Origin: Bacillus_BE sp042263505
GTDB lineage: Bacteria > Bacillota > Bacilli > Bacillales > Cytobacillaceae
Assembly (NCBI RefSeq): GCF_042263505.1
Contig: NZ_JBHKFI010000003.1
Span: 62,001-126,000, forward strand
Direction of reading: 5' to 3'
Length of the DNA: 64,000 nucleotides
Under the pieces are notes generated by a model. It saw only the letters and a list, made by a program, of their open reading frames with translations. It was not told the DNA's origin and searched no databases. Below, piece after piece: positions 17,869-26,785 of this stretch (position 1 is its first letter; the number at the start of each line of letters is the position of its first letter). The position numbers and the translations under genes were made by a program.

Positions 17869-18696
17869 TTATTTCACAAGGTCTTGAACAAATTTAGGTA
17901 AAACAAAGGCTGCTCTATGAAGCTCTTTCGTATAATATCTTGTTTCAATTTCATGGAAGCGGTCTTCGCTTACTTCTAGAGGATCATATTTCTTTGAACC
18001 TAATGTGAATGCCCAAAGGCCACTTGGGTATGTCGGAATATTGGCCACATAAAGGCGCGTAATTGGGAAAATTTCCTTTACATCTTTTTGAACATGACGG
18101 ATTAAATCTCCTTTGAACCAAGGGTTATCAGACTGAGCAACAAATAGTCCATCTTCTTTCAACGCCTTTGCAATTCCAGCATAAAAACCTTTTGTAAACA
18201 AGTTTACTGCTGGTCCTACAGGTTCTGTTGAATCAACCATGATGACATCATATTCATTTTCGCTTTGGGCAATATGCATGAAGCCATCGTCCACTTTGAC
18301 CTCTACACGGGGATCATCTAATTTACCTGCAATTTCAGGCAAAAATTTCTTAGAATACTCGATCACTTTTCCATCAATATCGACAAGAGTTGCTTTTTTC
18401 ACACTTGGATGCTTTAATACTTCGCGAATGACACCGCCATCGCCACCACCAACAACAAGAATATTCTCTGGATTTGGATGTGTGAACAATGGGATATGTG
18501 CGACCATTTCATGATAGACAAACTCATCCTTCACGCTTGTCATCACCATATCATCTAAAAGAAGCATATTGCCCCATTGTTCTGTTTCCACCATATCAAG
18601 CTTTTGAAAATCCGTTTGCTCCGTATGTAAAGTACGATTTATTTTCATTGTAATCCCAAAATTCTCTGTTTGCTTTTCTGTAAACCAAATACTCAA
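17869..18696 (-). CDS. speE: spermidine synthase
   Basis: Transfers the aminopropyl group of decarboxylated SAM to putrescine. I choose TTG at 18696 (protein starts MSIWFTEKQTENFGITMK, matching the B. subtilis N-terminus), with SD GAAAGGG nine bases upstream; the ATG nine bases earlier abuts that SD. 275 residues. Motifs: VVGGGDGGVIREVLKH near 85, the SAM-like binding loop; catalytic Asp in MVDSTEPVGPA near 157; YPSGLWAFTLGS near 230. First gene of the speE-speB unit, divergent from pbpG. Confidence 0.96.
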   Translation of the reverse strand: MSIWFTEKQTENFGITMKINRTLHTEQTDFQKLDMVETEQWGNMLLLDDMVMTSVKDEFVYHEMVAHIPLFTHPNPENILVVGGGDGGVIREVLKHPSVKKATLVDIDGKVIEYSKKFLPEIAGKLDDPRVEVKVDDGFMHIAQSENEYDVIMVDSTEPVGPAVNLFTKGFYAGIAKALKEDGLFVAQSDNPWFKGDLIRHVQKDVKEIFPITRLYVANIPTYPSGLWAFTLGSKKYDPLEVSEDRFHEIETRYYTKELHRAAFVLPKFVQDLVK

Positions 18697-18860
18697 ATCA
18701 ATCATCCCTTTCACAAGTACATTCAAGCTTTTGGCTCATCCTTTAAGCCATGCTTCTTTTATTGTTATACTACCCTAACAAAAATTTTACAAACATCAGA
18801 AAAAGTATAGTTGAATCTAGCAAAAAAGCAAGAAAAATTTCTTATTTTTAATAGAAATGG

Positions 18861-18890
18861 GTTTAAAACCCTTCTGATTTTTTCATACTG
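18861..18890 (+). promoter_or_regulatory. possible forespore (sigma-F/G) promoter of pbpG
   Basis: GTTTA (18861-18865) and CATACTG (18884-18890) are separated by 18 bp, close to the sigma-G pattern GHATR-N18-CATNHTA with two mismatches. B. subtilis pbpG is known to be forespore-expressed. Weak on sequence alone. Confidence 0.35.
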
Positions 18891-18949
18891 AGAATACAAA
18901 CTTTACTGGATTGTTTTTCCTTAGTTGAAAAACAGCGAGGTGACTCAAA

Positions 18950-21028
18950 ATGGAACTCATGACCGACCATCGGTTTCGAAAGACATTGAAGTATTTACGG
19001 GCAATCATCATTATCAGTTCATTTGCTGTAGCCATAAGCTTTGTTCTCGTGCTTGGCATTTTAGTCTATGCCAAAATTCTCGGTCCTCCTCCTCTGGCCG
19101 TCCCGCAATCGACTTTGTATTTTTCCGAGGATGGAAAATTAATGGGAGAAAGCAATAATGGCCAAAAGCGCTATTGGGTTCCACTTGAAAAAATCTCACC
19201 TGATTTAATTCAAGCAACTCTTTCAATTGAGGATAAAAGCTTCTATGACCACCATGGCTTTGATTTCAAACGTATTGCCGGGGCTGCTCTTGCCGATGTA
19301 AAGGCCTTCTCAAAGGTTCAGGGGGCAAGCACAATTAGCCAGCAATATGCGCGAAATTTATTCCTTGAGCATGACAAAACATGGGAAAGGAAGATTTCAG
19401 AGGCTTTTTATACCCTTCGAATTGAGATGAATTATTCGAAGCATGATATTTTGGAAGGATATCTAAATACGATTTACTATGGAAATGGCGGATATGGAAT
19501 TCAGGCAGCAAGCCAATATTATTTTGGAAAAGACGCCGCAAAGCTCAATCTGGCAGAAGCATCGATACTTGCGGGAATCCCTAAAGGGCCAGGAATCTAC
19601 TCCCCATTCGTTTCCCTAGAAGATGCAAAAAAACGGCAAAGGATTATTTTACAGTCCATGGTCCGCGACGGATATATCAATCAAAAAACGGCGGATTCTA
19701 CAATGAAGAAGAAATTGCATTTAGTGGGCGAATATCCAAATCCAAAGGCCGCTGTTGCCCCTTATTTCCAGGATGCTGTTCGCCAAGCCTTAAAAAAGGA
19801 GCTGCATCTCGATGAGCGAACAATTGAGCTTGGAGGGTTAAAAGTCTATACAACGCTTGATTTAGACAAACAAAGAGAAGCTGAAAGTACGGTATCCAAA
19901 CTTATTTCAGACGAATCGGATATCCAGGTAGGAATGGTTGCGATGGACCCTAAAACAGGCTATGTCCGGGCGATGATTGGTGGACGGGATTACGAAAAAA
20001 GCCCTTATAATCGTGCGATGCAGGCGGTTCGCCAGCCGGGTTCCACCATCAAGCCGATCCTTTATTACGCTGCTTTAGAGCATGGATTTACTCCAGCTAC
20101 CTTAATGCGTAGCGAAATAACCACATTCCGCTTTGATGACGAACGGGACGATTACACCCCGCATAATTTCAATAACCAATATGCGGAATCCGATATCACC
20201 ATGGCTCAGGCACTTGCCCTATCTGATAATGTGTTTGCGGTCAAAACTCACCTTTTTTTAGGTGAGGATACATTGATTGAAGCAGCAAAGAAGTTTGGAA
20301 TCCACACGCCTATGGCCAAGGTTCCATCACTTGCACTGGGGACCTCAGGGGTTCGAGTCATCGAAATGGCAAATGCCTACAGTATGCTCGCAAATAGCGG
20401 AAAACAAGTCTCTCCCATTTTCATAAAACGGGTCGTCAATCATAAGGGAGAAGTCATTTATGAGAATGAGCATGAAACAAAGCAGGTGCTTAATCCGAAA
20501 ACGGCTTTTGTCATGACTCATATGCTGACAGGAATGTTCGACCCAAAATTAAATGGTTATGCTCATGTGACGGGATATTCGATTATTAAAGATATGACGA
20601 GGCATTATGCCGGTAAATCAGGTACGACGGAGTCGGATAGCTGGATGATTGGCTATACACCACAGCTCGTTTCTGCCGTTTGGACAGGATATGACAAAGG
20701 AAAACCAATCGAATTAACAGCGGAAAAATCCTATGCAAAAAACATATGGGTTCATTTTATGGAAAAAGCATTGGAGAAAGAGCCAAAGAAGAATTTTAAG
20801 GCGCCAAAAGAAACGGTCGGAGTCTATCTCGATCCTGAAAACGGCAAACTTGCTACCAAAAACTGTCCTGTTAAGAGATTAACTTACTTTGTCTCAGGAA
20901 CCGAACCGACTGACTATTGTACCGATCATTTATCTGAAAATGAGAGCCAAAAAACGAAGAACAAAGAAAAGAAACCGGAGCAAGAAAAGTCTCCTTGGTA
21001 TAAAAAATTATTCAAATGGGGTGCGTGA
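18950..21028 (+). CDS. pbpG: class A penicillin-binding protein PBP2d
   Basis: Bifunctional peptidoglycan polymerase and transpeptidase of spore germ-cell wall synthesis. 692 residues, ATG at 18950, SD GAGGTGA. Residues about 20-45 form the membrane anchor. The GT51 glycosyltransferase domain follows with catalytic Glu in SIEDKSFYDHHGFD near 99 and QQYARNLFLEHD near 130. The transpeptidase domain has all three motifs: S-T-I-K in RQPGSTIKPI near 363, SDN in LALSDNVFAVK near 424, and KSGTTESDSWM near 557. A lysine/glutamate-rich tail (about 660-690) ends the chain. Homologue of B. subtilis YwhE, in the same position, divergent from speE. Confidence 0.95.
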   Translation: MELMTDHRFRKTLKYLRAIIIISSFAVAISFVLVLGILVYAKILGPPPLAVPQSTLYFSEDGKLMGESNNGQKRYWVPLEKISPDLIQATLSIEDKSFYDHHGFDFKRIAGAALADVKAFSKVQGASTISQQYARNLFLEHDKTWERKISEAFYTLRIEMNYSKHDILEGYLNTIYYGNGGYGIQAASQYYFGKDAAKLNLAEASILAGIPKGPGIYSPFVSLEDAKKRQRIILQSMVRDGYINQKTADSTMKKKLHLVGEYPNPKAAVAPYFQDAVRQALKKELHLDERTIELGGLKVYTTLDLDKQREAESTVSKLISDESDIQVGMVAMDPKTGYVRAMIGGRDYEKSPYNRAMQAVRQPGSTIKPILYYAALEHGFTPATLMRSEITTFRFDDERDDYTPHNFNNQYAESDITMAQALALSDNVFAVKTHLFLGEDTLIEAAKKFGIHTPMAKVPSLALGTSGVRVIEMANAYSMLANSGKQVSPIFIKRVVNHKGEVIYENEHETKQVLNPKTAFVMTHMLTGMFDPKLNGYAHVTGYSIIKDMTRHYAGKSGTTESDSWMIGYTPQLVSAVWTGYDKGKPIELTAEKSYAKNIWVHFMEKALEKEPKKNFKAPKETVGVYLDPENGKLATKNCPVKRLTYFVSGTEPTDYCTDHLSENESQKTKNKEKKPEQEKSPWYKKLFKWGA

Positions 21029-21122
21029 AATTTGGGCAGGTTCGCCTCCTTACAATTCGTGATGAGGGAATGCTAAAGAATATAAGTTTTCCCTATCTTA
21101 TCTGTTGCAACAGTAGAAATAG

Positions 21123-21155
21123 AAAAGCCTCGGGTGCATGAGATCCGAGGCTTTT
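21123..21155 (+). terminator. terminator after pbpG
   Basis: AAAAGCCTCGG and CCGAGGCTTTT form an 11-bp stem with an 11-base loop about 95 bp past the pbpG stop. Confidence 0.85.
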
Positions 21156-21242
21156 CCTGTCCTAGTATTACTGCGTGCTTTGAACTGATTTTAAGTTTAC
21201 TTTTTTTCGATTAAATGAGCAAGTAGATGCTAAATGAAATTC

Positions 21243-21277
21243 AAAAAACTGTCACATTTCAAATAAAACAGTTTTTT
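21243..21277 (-). terminator. terminator after ywhD
   Basis: AAAAAACTGT and ACAGTTTTTT form a 10-bp stem with a T-run on the minus strand, about 40 bp past the ywhD stop. Confidence 0.8.
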
Positions 21278-21318
21278 TAGACAATACTTTGAAGATAGGA
21301 CATTGTTTTTTAGAAAAA

Positions 21319-21828
21319 TTAAGCTTGCAAATCCTGTTTCAGCTTGGATTCTGCAAGGTCCCACATTCCTTCATCATGTTGGCGAAGAAACTGGGCCAAT
21401 ATCTGCTTCGATTTTGCGTCCATATGATCGACGATGATATGACGTTTAATTGATTTATCCAAACGATTTACATGCTCAGGCAATAGCTTATATCCTCTAC
21501 GAATTTCACGGTCCACCGTCATCTCGCAAGCTGCCACTCCTGCATAATAAGAACCTTCCTCTTTCCGATCGATTGTAACCCAGACTATCCAATAAGGCTT
21601 GCCATTTGGCACCTCATCCTTATTCGGTAAAAACTTAATACCTTTCTCGACCGTACTTCTGGCATGCATGGCTCCGATATCAACAAAAGCTTCTCCTTCA
21701 TCAACATCAATGATAACTGGTGAGACATTATCGAGACTTAATGACCCCTTTCCAAAACCTTTATGCCCATCCATTGGGTCATTTTTAATAATATTAAAAC
21801 CAATGTTTTTTTTCTTTTTTTCTTCCAT
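21319..21828 (-). CDS. ywhD: YwhD family protein
   Basis: 169 residues, the length of B. subtilis YwhD. Conserved blocks visible: GFNIIKNDPMDGHKGFG at the start, NVSPVIIDVDEGEAFVDIGAMHARS near 35-58, and DHMDAKSKQILAQFL near the end. Soluble, no known catalytic motif; function unknown. ATG at 21828 with an A-rich leader and a modest SD (GGTTTTTAGGGA). It is 21 bp downstream of ywhC in the same direction, so probably co-transcribed with that membrane protease. Confidence 0.88.
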   Translation of the reverse strand: MEEKKKKNIGFNIIKNDPMDGHKGFGKGSLSLDNVSPVIIDVDEGEAFVDIGAMHARSTVEKGIKFLPNKDEVPNGKPYWIVWVTIDRKEEGSYYAGVAACEMTVDREIRRGYKLLPEHVNRLDKSIKRHIIVDHMDAKSKQILAQFLRQHDEGMWDLAESKLKQDLQA

Positions 21829-21849
21829 TCCCTAAAAACCTCCATCTAT

Positions 21850-22515
21850 TTACATCAGCAATTGATAGAAAAACTGATCAATGGTTTGCACAATATAAGG
21901 TGTAACGGTATTCAAAATGGGATGGATCGTATATTGATCCAGAGGTGTCACCACCAAAATCAAAAAGATTAACGCCCCATATTGCTCATATTGCGTCATC
22001 TTTGCCCGAACATTCACTGGTGCTAAGTCCTCAATAATTCGATAGCCATCAAGTGGCGGAAAAGGCAATAGATTAAAAATAAACAAGAGGGCATTCAAGC
22101 TAATAAAAATGTTCAAGAAATCCGGTACAAATGTCGGAAGGGTTGAAGCAATCCCACTGGCTGCCAAGCTGTACCAAATGAGAATGGCCAGAATAACGAG
22201 CAATAAATTACTTATTGGCCCCGCAATCGAAACTAAAACCCCTGCAAGCTTTGGTTTTTTAAAAAAATAACGATTCACCGGTACAGGTCGGGCCCAACCA
22301 AACCCTGCAATAAAGATGAAAAGAGTTCCAAGAGGGTCCAAATGCTGCAATGGATTAAGTGTTAGCCTCCCTTGATTTTTGGCCGTCATATCACCAAATT
22401 TATAAGCCACAAAAGCATGAGAGAATTCATGAAGCGAAAAGGCAATCATCAAAGTAATGGCCACATAGGGTATTTGTCTTATATCATAAGCAAGAAACTG
22501 ACTCCATTGATCCAA
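21850..22515 (-). CDS. ywhC: site-2 protease family (M50) membrane metalloprotease
   Basis: 221 residues with about five membrane helices. Zinc-binding motif H-E-F-S-H in SLHEFSHAFVAYKFGD near 29 and the second-domain Asp in FPPLDGYRII near 152, the M50 hallmark (equivalent of NPDG). No PDZ domain, as in the short M50B branch of Bacillus YwhC. Likely cleaves a membrane-embedded substrate that cannot be named. ATG at 22515, SD AAGGGGGG. Lead gene of ywhC-ywhD, divergent from the tautomerase gene. Confidence 0.9.
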   Translation of the reverse strand: MDQWSQFLAYDIRQIPYVAITLMIAFSLHEFSHAFVAYKFGDMTAKNQGRLTLNPLQHLDPLGTLFIFIAGFGWARPVPVNRYFFKKPKLAGVLVSIAGPISNLLLVILAILIWYSLAASGIASTLPTFVPDFLNIFISLNALLFIFNLLPFPPLDGYRIIEDLAPVNVRAKMTQYEQYGALIFLILVVTPLDQYTIHPILNTVTPYIVQTIDQFFYQLLM

Positions 22516-22734
22516 TCATTATCCCCCCTTTATATATTCCAAATGAAATGATCGCTTTATTTTTCTAAATTATACATGATTCTGGTCCTGATGTGAAAAA
22601 GGAGTCCCTCATCGTGGTTGCAATTTTTGCAAAATAATGAAAAACTATAGAACAAAAGCAACCTTTTAGTGAAGACTTGTTATTCCTATCTAAGGTTGCC
22701 ACCATACTAAACCATATGAAGGAGCTTGATTTTC

Positions 22735-22920
22735 ATGCCATACGTAACCGTAAAAATGCTAGAAGGCCGTACCGAAGAACAAAAAAAGGCATTAGTTGAA
22801 AAAGTAACGGATGCTGTCAATGAAACAACAGGGGCACCAAAGGAAAAAATCGTTGTGTTTATTGAGGAAATGACAAAAAATCATTATGCAGTTGGCGGAA
22901 AACGTTTAAGTGATGAATAA
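22735..22920 (+). CDS. ywhB: 4-oxalocrotonate tautomerase-like protein
   Basis: Small enol-keto tautomerase subunit, active as a hexamer. The start is ATG at 22735 with SD GAAGGAG, giving MPYVTVKMLEGRTEEQKKAL; the ATG at 22726 lacks spacing and would bury Pro1, the catalytic base exposed after Met removal. 61 residues, the family norm. Arg11-equivalent is in EGRTEEQ and FIEEM near 40 matches B. subtilis YwhB. Physiological substrate unknown in Bacillus. Transcribed alone, divergent from ywhC. Confidence 0.92.
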   Translation: MPYVTVKMLEGRTEEQKKALVEKVTDAVNETTGAPKEKIVVFIEEMTKNHYAVGGKRLSDE

Positions 22921-23323
22921 GCATATGATTATTTTGGGAATTTGAGCAAGAACATGATTTTTACCTATCCATTCGGCAGCCCTTTAAAGAGAATAATAAG
23001 TCAATCGAGGGAATGCCTAATGAGTAGTGTTGATAAATTATTAGAGACTTTTGGACAACCATTGTTGGTTGTCCAAAAGTCTCTTTTTTTTGGGGATTTA
23101 TGGTCGTTATTTTGATTTTTATTGACTGCAAGGCGGGTTGATTCCTCTAATGAACAATATTTACTTTGATTTTACCCTTAGAAAAATCGTTTATTCTTAT
23201 GAGCGCTACATTTACACTTTATTGAGAACGCTTCTCTCTTTAATTTGCCCGCCCCCTCCACTTATCCCCTCTCCAGAACAAAAAAGCCAAGCCCCGATAG
23301 AGACCCAGCTTAAACCATTCTCG
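22921..23323. other. 403-bp gene-free stretch with a strong terminator
   Basis: Only one feature is convincing, the terminator at 23043. A 31-codon frame at 23020-23115 with a fair SD runs straight through that hairpin and is not counted as a gene. The remaining AT-rich sequence up to ywgA shows nothing I can name. Confidence 0.55.
23043..23092 (+). terminator. terminator with 18-bp perfect stem
   Basis: Arms 23043-23060 and 23067-23084 are perfectly complementary (AGAGACTTTTGGACAACC), loop ATTGTT, followed by a T-run. It lies about 120 bp past ywhB and is unusually long-stemmed. Confidence 0.9.
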
Positions 23324-23836
23324 CTATGAAATCTTCACTTTCCCCTTAAGACTCTCAATATATTGATAAGCCTCTTCAATTTCTTCTTCAGTATAATGCT
23401 GTTTGCTTTTTAAGGTAAAAATCTTGTCCTGCACCTCTTCACGCAGCAAATTATCGAAAAATAATACAGTAGAGACGAGCTCAAGAAATCTAGCATTTTG
23501 ACGATTCATATCCGTTAAGCAATCCTCTAAAGAGGGCATTTCAATATCCTCATTCAGATTTAAAAATTCCTTCCCGTTCTCCGTTAATGTGTAGCGATAT
23601 TGATAAAACCCGCTTTTTTTCTCTTTCACTTCATGTAAAAATCCCATATTACACAGTTCTTCCACTCGTAAGGTAAGCTCTTCGGAGTAAGGTCCGTAAA
23701 AATGAAATTGAAATCTTTCTTGAAATGGAAAAGATATTTTTTTGGCAATATAAATCATTTTCTGCAGCTTTTTTCTTCCGGCAATCTCGCCAGAAACTTC
23801 GATAGCGTGCATGATCTTGGCGTGGTCTTTAAGCAC
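23324..23836 (-). CDS. ywgA: YwgA family protein
   Basis: 170 residues from GTG at 23836 (SD GGAGATGA). Begins LKDHAKIMHAIEVSGEIAGR, followed by KLQKMIYIAKK and FHFYGPYSEEL, the conserved YwgA blocks resembling winged-helix/antitoxin-like folds. It ends in charged helices. Function unknown. About 40 bp downstream of ywfO and codirectional with it, an arrangement kept in Bacillus. Confidence 0.86.
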   Translation of the reverse strand: MLKDHAKIMHAIEVSGEIAGRKKLQKMIYIAKKISFPFQERFQFHFYGPYSEELTLRVEELCNMGFLHEVKEKKSGFYQYRYTLTENGKEFLNLNEDIEMPSLEDCLTDMNRQNARFLELVSTVLFFDNLLREEVQDKIFTLKSKQHYTEEEIEEAYQYIESLKGKVKIS

Positions 23837-23879
23837 TACTTGTCATCTCCTACTCCATTAATTCCACAAACTAAACCCT

Positions 23880-25178
23880 TTAAATATCTAAAATCATCCG
23901 TATTTGTCTTTTAATATTGCGTTTAGACCTTTCATCGAATAGTAAATCCATCGGAAAATATAATTTATGGTCGGTTCGCCTTTTACCTGAAATGGCATCG
24001 ACAATCTCGGATTCTCGTGATAGCTCATGAATCTCGCCATTTTTCATCAAAAGCTGAATCGGCAAACGCTCTTCTTCCTCACCTGGACGATAAAAGTCAT
24101 AAGGGAGGTCTGAAGAAGAATCCACAACTAAATAATAATCCGGGTCCAAACCCGCTTTGGTGAAGAGCATGGAAAGTTCCGTCAGTTTCTTATATTCCTT
24201 AGCAGGGTCAAATTCGACATACTTAAACAAATTTCTGTTCATAAAGCGATTGGCCAAATCTCTTAAGATGACATCCTCTTCCTCTTGCCAGATTTGAAAG
24301 TAATAGAGGATAACCCCTTCATCTAGCTTTAAATAATCTTCTAACGTTACTTTGTTCTCGAACAATGAATAAAAATGGATGGGGTGCTGTTTAAAGGAAT
24401 AAGCATGCTCATACAAATACTTCGCTCGATGAAGGATTTTGGTCAAAATCACTTCTGCGCTTCTTGTGACTGGATGGAAGTAGACCTGCCAGTACATCTG
24501 GTATCTGCTCATAATGTAATCCTCAACAGCATGCATTCCGGTATGCTTAATCACCACTTGATCCTCTTTTGGGAGCATAACACGCAAAATCCGTTCCATA
24601 TCAAAATGACCATAGCTCACCCCTGTGAAGTAGGCATCCCTTTGCAAATAATCCATACGGTCGGCATCAATTTGACTAGAAATAAGGCTAATGACAAGCT
24701 TATTTTCATAAGTTTTGGCAATCACCTCTGCCACCTTTTTGGGAAAATCCGCACTAACCCTTGTTAGGATTTGATGAACCTCGGTATCTCCTAAAATAAT
24801 CTGCTGGGTGTAATATTCATGATCAAGATCAAAAACCTTTTCAAAGGAATGGGAAAAAGGACCGTGCCCTAAATCATGAAGCAGCGCTGCACATAAGGTT
24901 AGAAGTCTTTCATCATGGTTCCAATCTGGTCGCCATTCAAACACATCATCCACAATTCTTCGGACCACCTCATAAACACCTAGAGAATGGTTAAATCGGC
25001 TATGTTCGGCACCATGGAAGGTCAAATAGGTCGTACCGAGCTGTTTGATTCTTCTTAGCCGCTGAAATTCCTTCGTACCGATTAAATCCCAGATGACTCG
25101 ATCGCGTACATGAATATAGCGATGAACTGGATCCTTAAAAACCTTTTCTTCCATCAGTTTTTCAGCCGAATAAACCAT
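23880..25178 (-). CDS. ywfO: HD-domain phosphohydrolase YwfO
   Basis: 432 residues, as in B. subtilis. The start is ATG at 25178 (MVYSAEKL); a GTG four codons earlier is less well spaced from SD AGGAAG. HD metal ligands are present: H in GAEHSRFNHSLGVYEV near 55-70 and the HD pair in ALLHDLGHGPFSHSFE near 105, with a downstream D in SSQIDADRMDYLQRD. Related to dGTPase/SpoT-type nucleotide phosphohydrolases; the substrate in vivo is not known from sequence. It leads the ywfO-ywgA pair. Confidence 0.92.
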   Translation of the reverse strand: MVYSAEKLMEEKVFKDPVHRYIHVRDRVIWDLIGTKEFQRLRRIKQLGTTYLTFHGAEHSRFNHSLGVYEVVRRIVDDVFEWRPDWNHDERLLTLCAALLHDLGHGPFSHSFEKVFDLDHEYYTQQIILGDTEVHQILTRVSADFPKKVAEVIAKTYENKLVISLISSQIDADRMDYLQRDAYFTGVSYGHFDMERILRVMLPKEDQVVIKHTGMHAVEDYIMSRYQMYWQVYFHPVTRSAEVILTKILHRAKYLYEHAYSFKQHPIHFYSLFENKVTLEDYLKLDEGVILYYFQIWQEEEDVILRDLANRFMNRNLFKYVEFDPAKEYKKLTELSMLFTKAGLDPDYYLVVDSSSDLPYDFYRPGEEEERLPIQLLMKNGEIHELSRESEIVDAISGKRRTDHKLYFPMDLLFDERSKRNIKRQIRMILDI

Positions 25179-25310
25179 CTTCTCCCCCACTTCCTAGTAA
25201 TCTTATTCTTATTATAAAGCCAAATCTCCACAATTTGCTAAAAAATTCATGTCCTTTCGACAAAAATTATTCTGCCAAAAGACAGGCTTAAAGCGATGAA
25301 CAGAAAAAGA

Positions 25311-25341
25311 AAAACCGCCTAAGCGTTGATCCACAAGGCGA
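25311..25341 (-). terminator. probable terminator after ywzC
   Basis: On the minus strand CGCCT pairs with AGGCG around a 15-base loop, followed by GTTTTTCTTTTT. Short stem, but in the right place eight bases past the ywzC stop. Confidence 0.55.
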
Positions 25342-25348
25342 TTCTCAT

Positions 25349-25573
25349 TTATTTTTTTAATTTTTGATTGATTTTATCCTTTAATTCAGCTTCTGATAAT
25401 GCTGCAACTGGGCGATTATTGACAAAAGCAAATGTTTTCTTTCTTCCTGGTCCACAATAAGATTGACAGCCAATTTCAATCTTAGCATCTGGATCAATCT
25501 CTTTTAGCATAGGAATTAACGTTTTTAAATTTACTCCCTGACAATCATCGCAAACTCGAAATTCGTTTGCCAT
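25349..25573 (-). CDS. ywzC: UPF0741/DUF1450-type cysteine protein YwzC
   Basis: 74 residues with four cysteines in pairs: VCDDCQGVNLKTL near 8-11 and GCQSYCGPGRKKTFAFVNN near 35-40. The cysteine layout resembles a thioredoxin-like or metal/Fe-S-binding small protein. ATG at 25573 with SD AAAGGGA. Conserved between ywfO and rsfA in Bacillus; function unknown. The family name is from memory of the neighbourhood and the motif, so the symbol is moderately sure. Confidence 0.8.
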   Translation of the reverse strand: MANEFRVCDDCQGVNLKTLIPMLKEIDPDAKIEIGCQSYCGPGRKKTFAFVNNRPVAALSEAELKDKINQKLKK

Positions 25574-25938
25574 TCTTTACATCCCTTTCTACTGAACAAC
25601 ATGCTTGAACGATTCAAGCTCTATTTTATCACTTCTAAAAAAGCGCATGTTCTTCCGATTGAAAAATTAATCTACAGGGTATTTTACATTTTCTTATTTT
25701 TTAATGCAAGTTGAAATCATTAGTAAAAGCTTTTGTCTTTCATGAAAAAAATATTCATGGAGCCCGTGCAATTTGATTCTTCTAAGGCTAAGTTCATCTC
25801 CGCATGTGACCTTCTTTTCTTATTACTTGTAAAAAATCTACTATCCTTTCAAACCTTTTTTGTATAAAGCTTTCAGATTCTGGCAATCATTAGACTAGAA
25901 CATTCAAAAATATACTAAAAAATGGGAGTTGAGGAAAT
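25574..25938. other. 365-bp divergent spacer ywzC/rsfA
   Basis: AT-rich, no gene. The only signal I can name is the sigma-F promoter at 25862-25891 for rsfA. Confidence 0.5.
25862..25891 (+). promoter_or_regulatory. sigma-F promoter of rsfA
   Basis: GTATA (25862-25866), a 15-bp spacer and GGCAATCATT (25882-25891) match the sigma-F consensus GYWTA-N15-GGNRANANTW at all but one position. It is about 47 bp before the rsfA ATG. B. subtilis rsfA is forespore-expressed under sigma-F. Confidence 0.75.
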
Positions 25939-26673
25939 ATGAAAGTTCGCCAAGATGCTTGGACAGATGAAAATGATTTATTACTAGCTGAAACAGTGCT
26001 TAGACATGTAAGAGAAGGAAGCACGCAGCTAAATGCCTTTGAAGAGGTGGGTGACAAACTTAATAGAACAAGCGCAGCCTGCGGTTTCAGATGGAATGCC
26101 GTTGTGCGTCACCGCTATGAAAAAGCCCTTTCCCTTGCTAAAAAGCAACGAAAGCAAAGACAAAGAATGCTAGGTAAAGAACAAAGTGGGAAAAAGAAAC
26201 TACTATATGCTCCACCGATTCCAACGATGGAAGAAGTAGAACCTATCGTTTCTGAGGTCTCTGAGCCTGCAACTACTGATGTGAACGAAGTGATGGAAAC
26301 CGTTGAAATGAGCCAGGAAATGGCTCCAACCATTCCACCTTCATATCAGCCGGTTCAAAGTGATCTCAATCTCGACCAAGTGATTGGTTATTTACATCGC
26401 TTAAAAAATTCCAATTTTCAAGTGGATATTTTGAAAAGTGAGAATGAAAGATTAAAAAGAGAAATGGCTGAAATCAAAAATCGCAATGAATCATTAGAGA
26501 AAAAGATAGGGGAGTTAGAGCAAAACTCCGTCACAATGCAAGAAGATTACGAGACATTAATGAAAATCATGAACCGTGCAAGAAAGCTAGTCTTATTTGA
26601 TGAAGAAGAAAGGCCAGCCACCACGAAGTTCAAGATGGACAGAAACGGCAACTTGGAAAAGGTCGCTGAATAA
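25939..26673 (+). CDS. rsfA: prespore regulator RsfA (Myb-like)
   Basis: Regulator that tunes sigma-F-dependent transcription in the forespore. 244 residues, ATG at 25939, SD TTGAGGAAA. N-terminal SANT/Myb-like DNA-binding domain, RQDAWTDENDLLLAETVLRH through CGFRWNAVVRHRYEKAL (about 3-60), then a basic stretch KKQRKQRQRM. A low-complexity acidic linker (about 95-150) leads to a C-terminal coiled coil (about 155-205, ENERLKREMAEIKNRNESLE) for dimerisation. A near-perfect sigma-F promoter precedes it and a terminator follows. Confidence 0.92.
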   Translation: MKVRQDAWTDENDLLLAETVLRHVREGSTQLNAFEEVGDKLNRTSAACGFRWNAVVRHRYEKALSLAKKQRKQRQRMLGKEQSGKKKLLYAPPIPTMEEVEPIVSEVSEPATTDVNEVMETVEMSQEMAPTIPPSYQPVQSDLNLDQVIGYLHRLKNSNFQVDILKSENERLKREMAEIKNRNESLEKKIGELEQNSVTMQEDYETLMKIMNRARKLVLFDEEERPATTKFKMDRNGNLEKVAE

Positions 26674-26746
26674 TCGGTTCTTTCAGGGCCTACCGCCTAA
26701 ATGCAAAAAACCCAAGGAGTATTCGGCAACAATCCCTCGAATTTAG

Positions 26747-26785
26747 AAAGGCTGCTACCAGATTTAGTTTTGGCAGCAGCCTTTT
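26747..26785 (+). terminator. terminator after rsfA
   Basis: AAAGGCTGCTACCA and TGGCAGCAGCCTTT form a 14-bp stem with one mismatch and a ten-base loop, ending in TTTT. Confidence 0.8.

Noticed and set aside
23020..23115. 31-residue gene with a fair SD after ywhB
   Set aside because: It runs through an 18-bp perfect terminator stem and T-run, which accounts for its sequence.
23138..23329. 63-residue frame on the plus strand before ywgA
   Set aside because: No SD, biased composition, and it overlaps the ywgA stop on the other strand.
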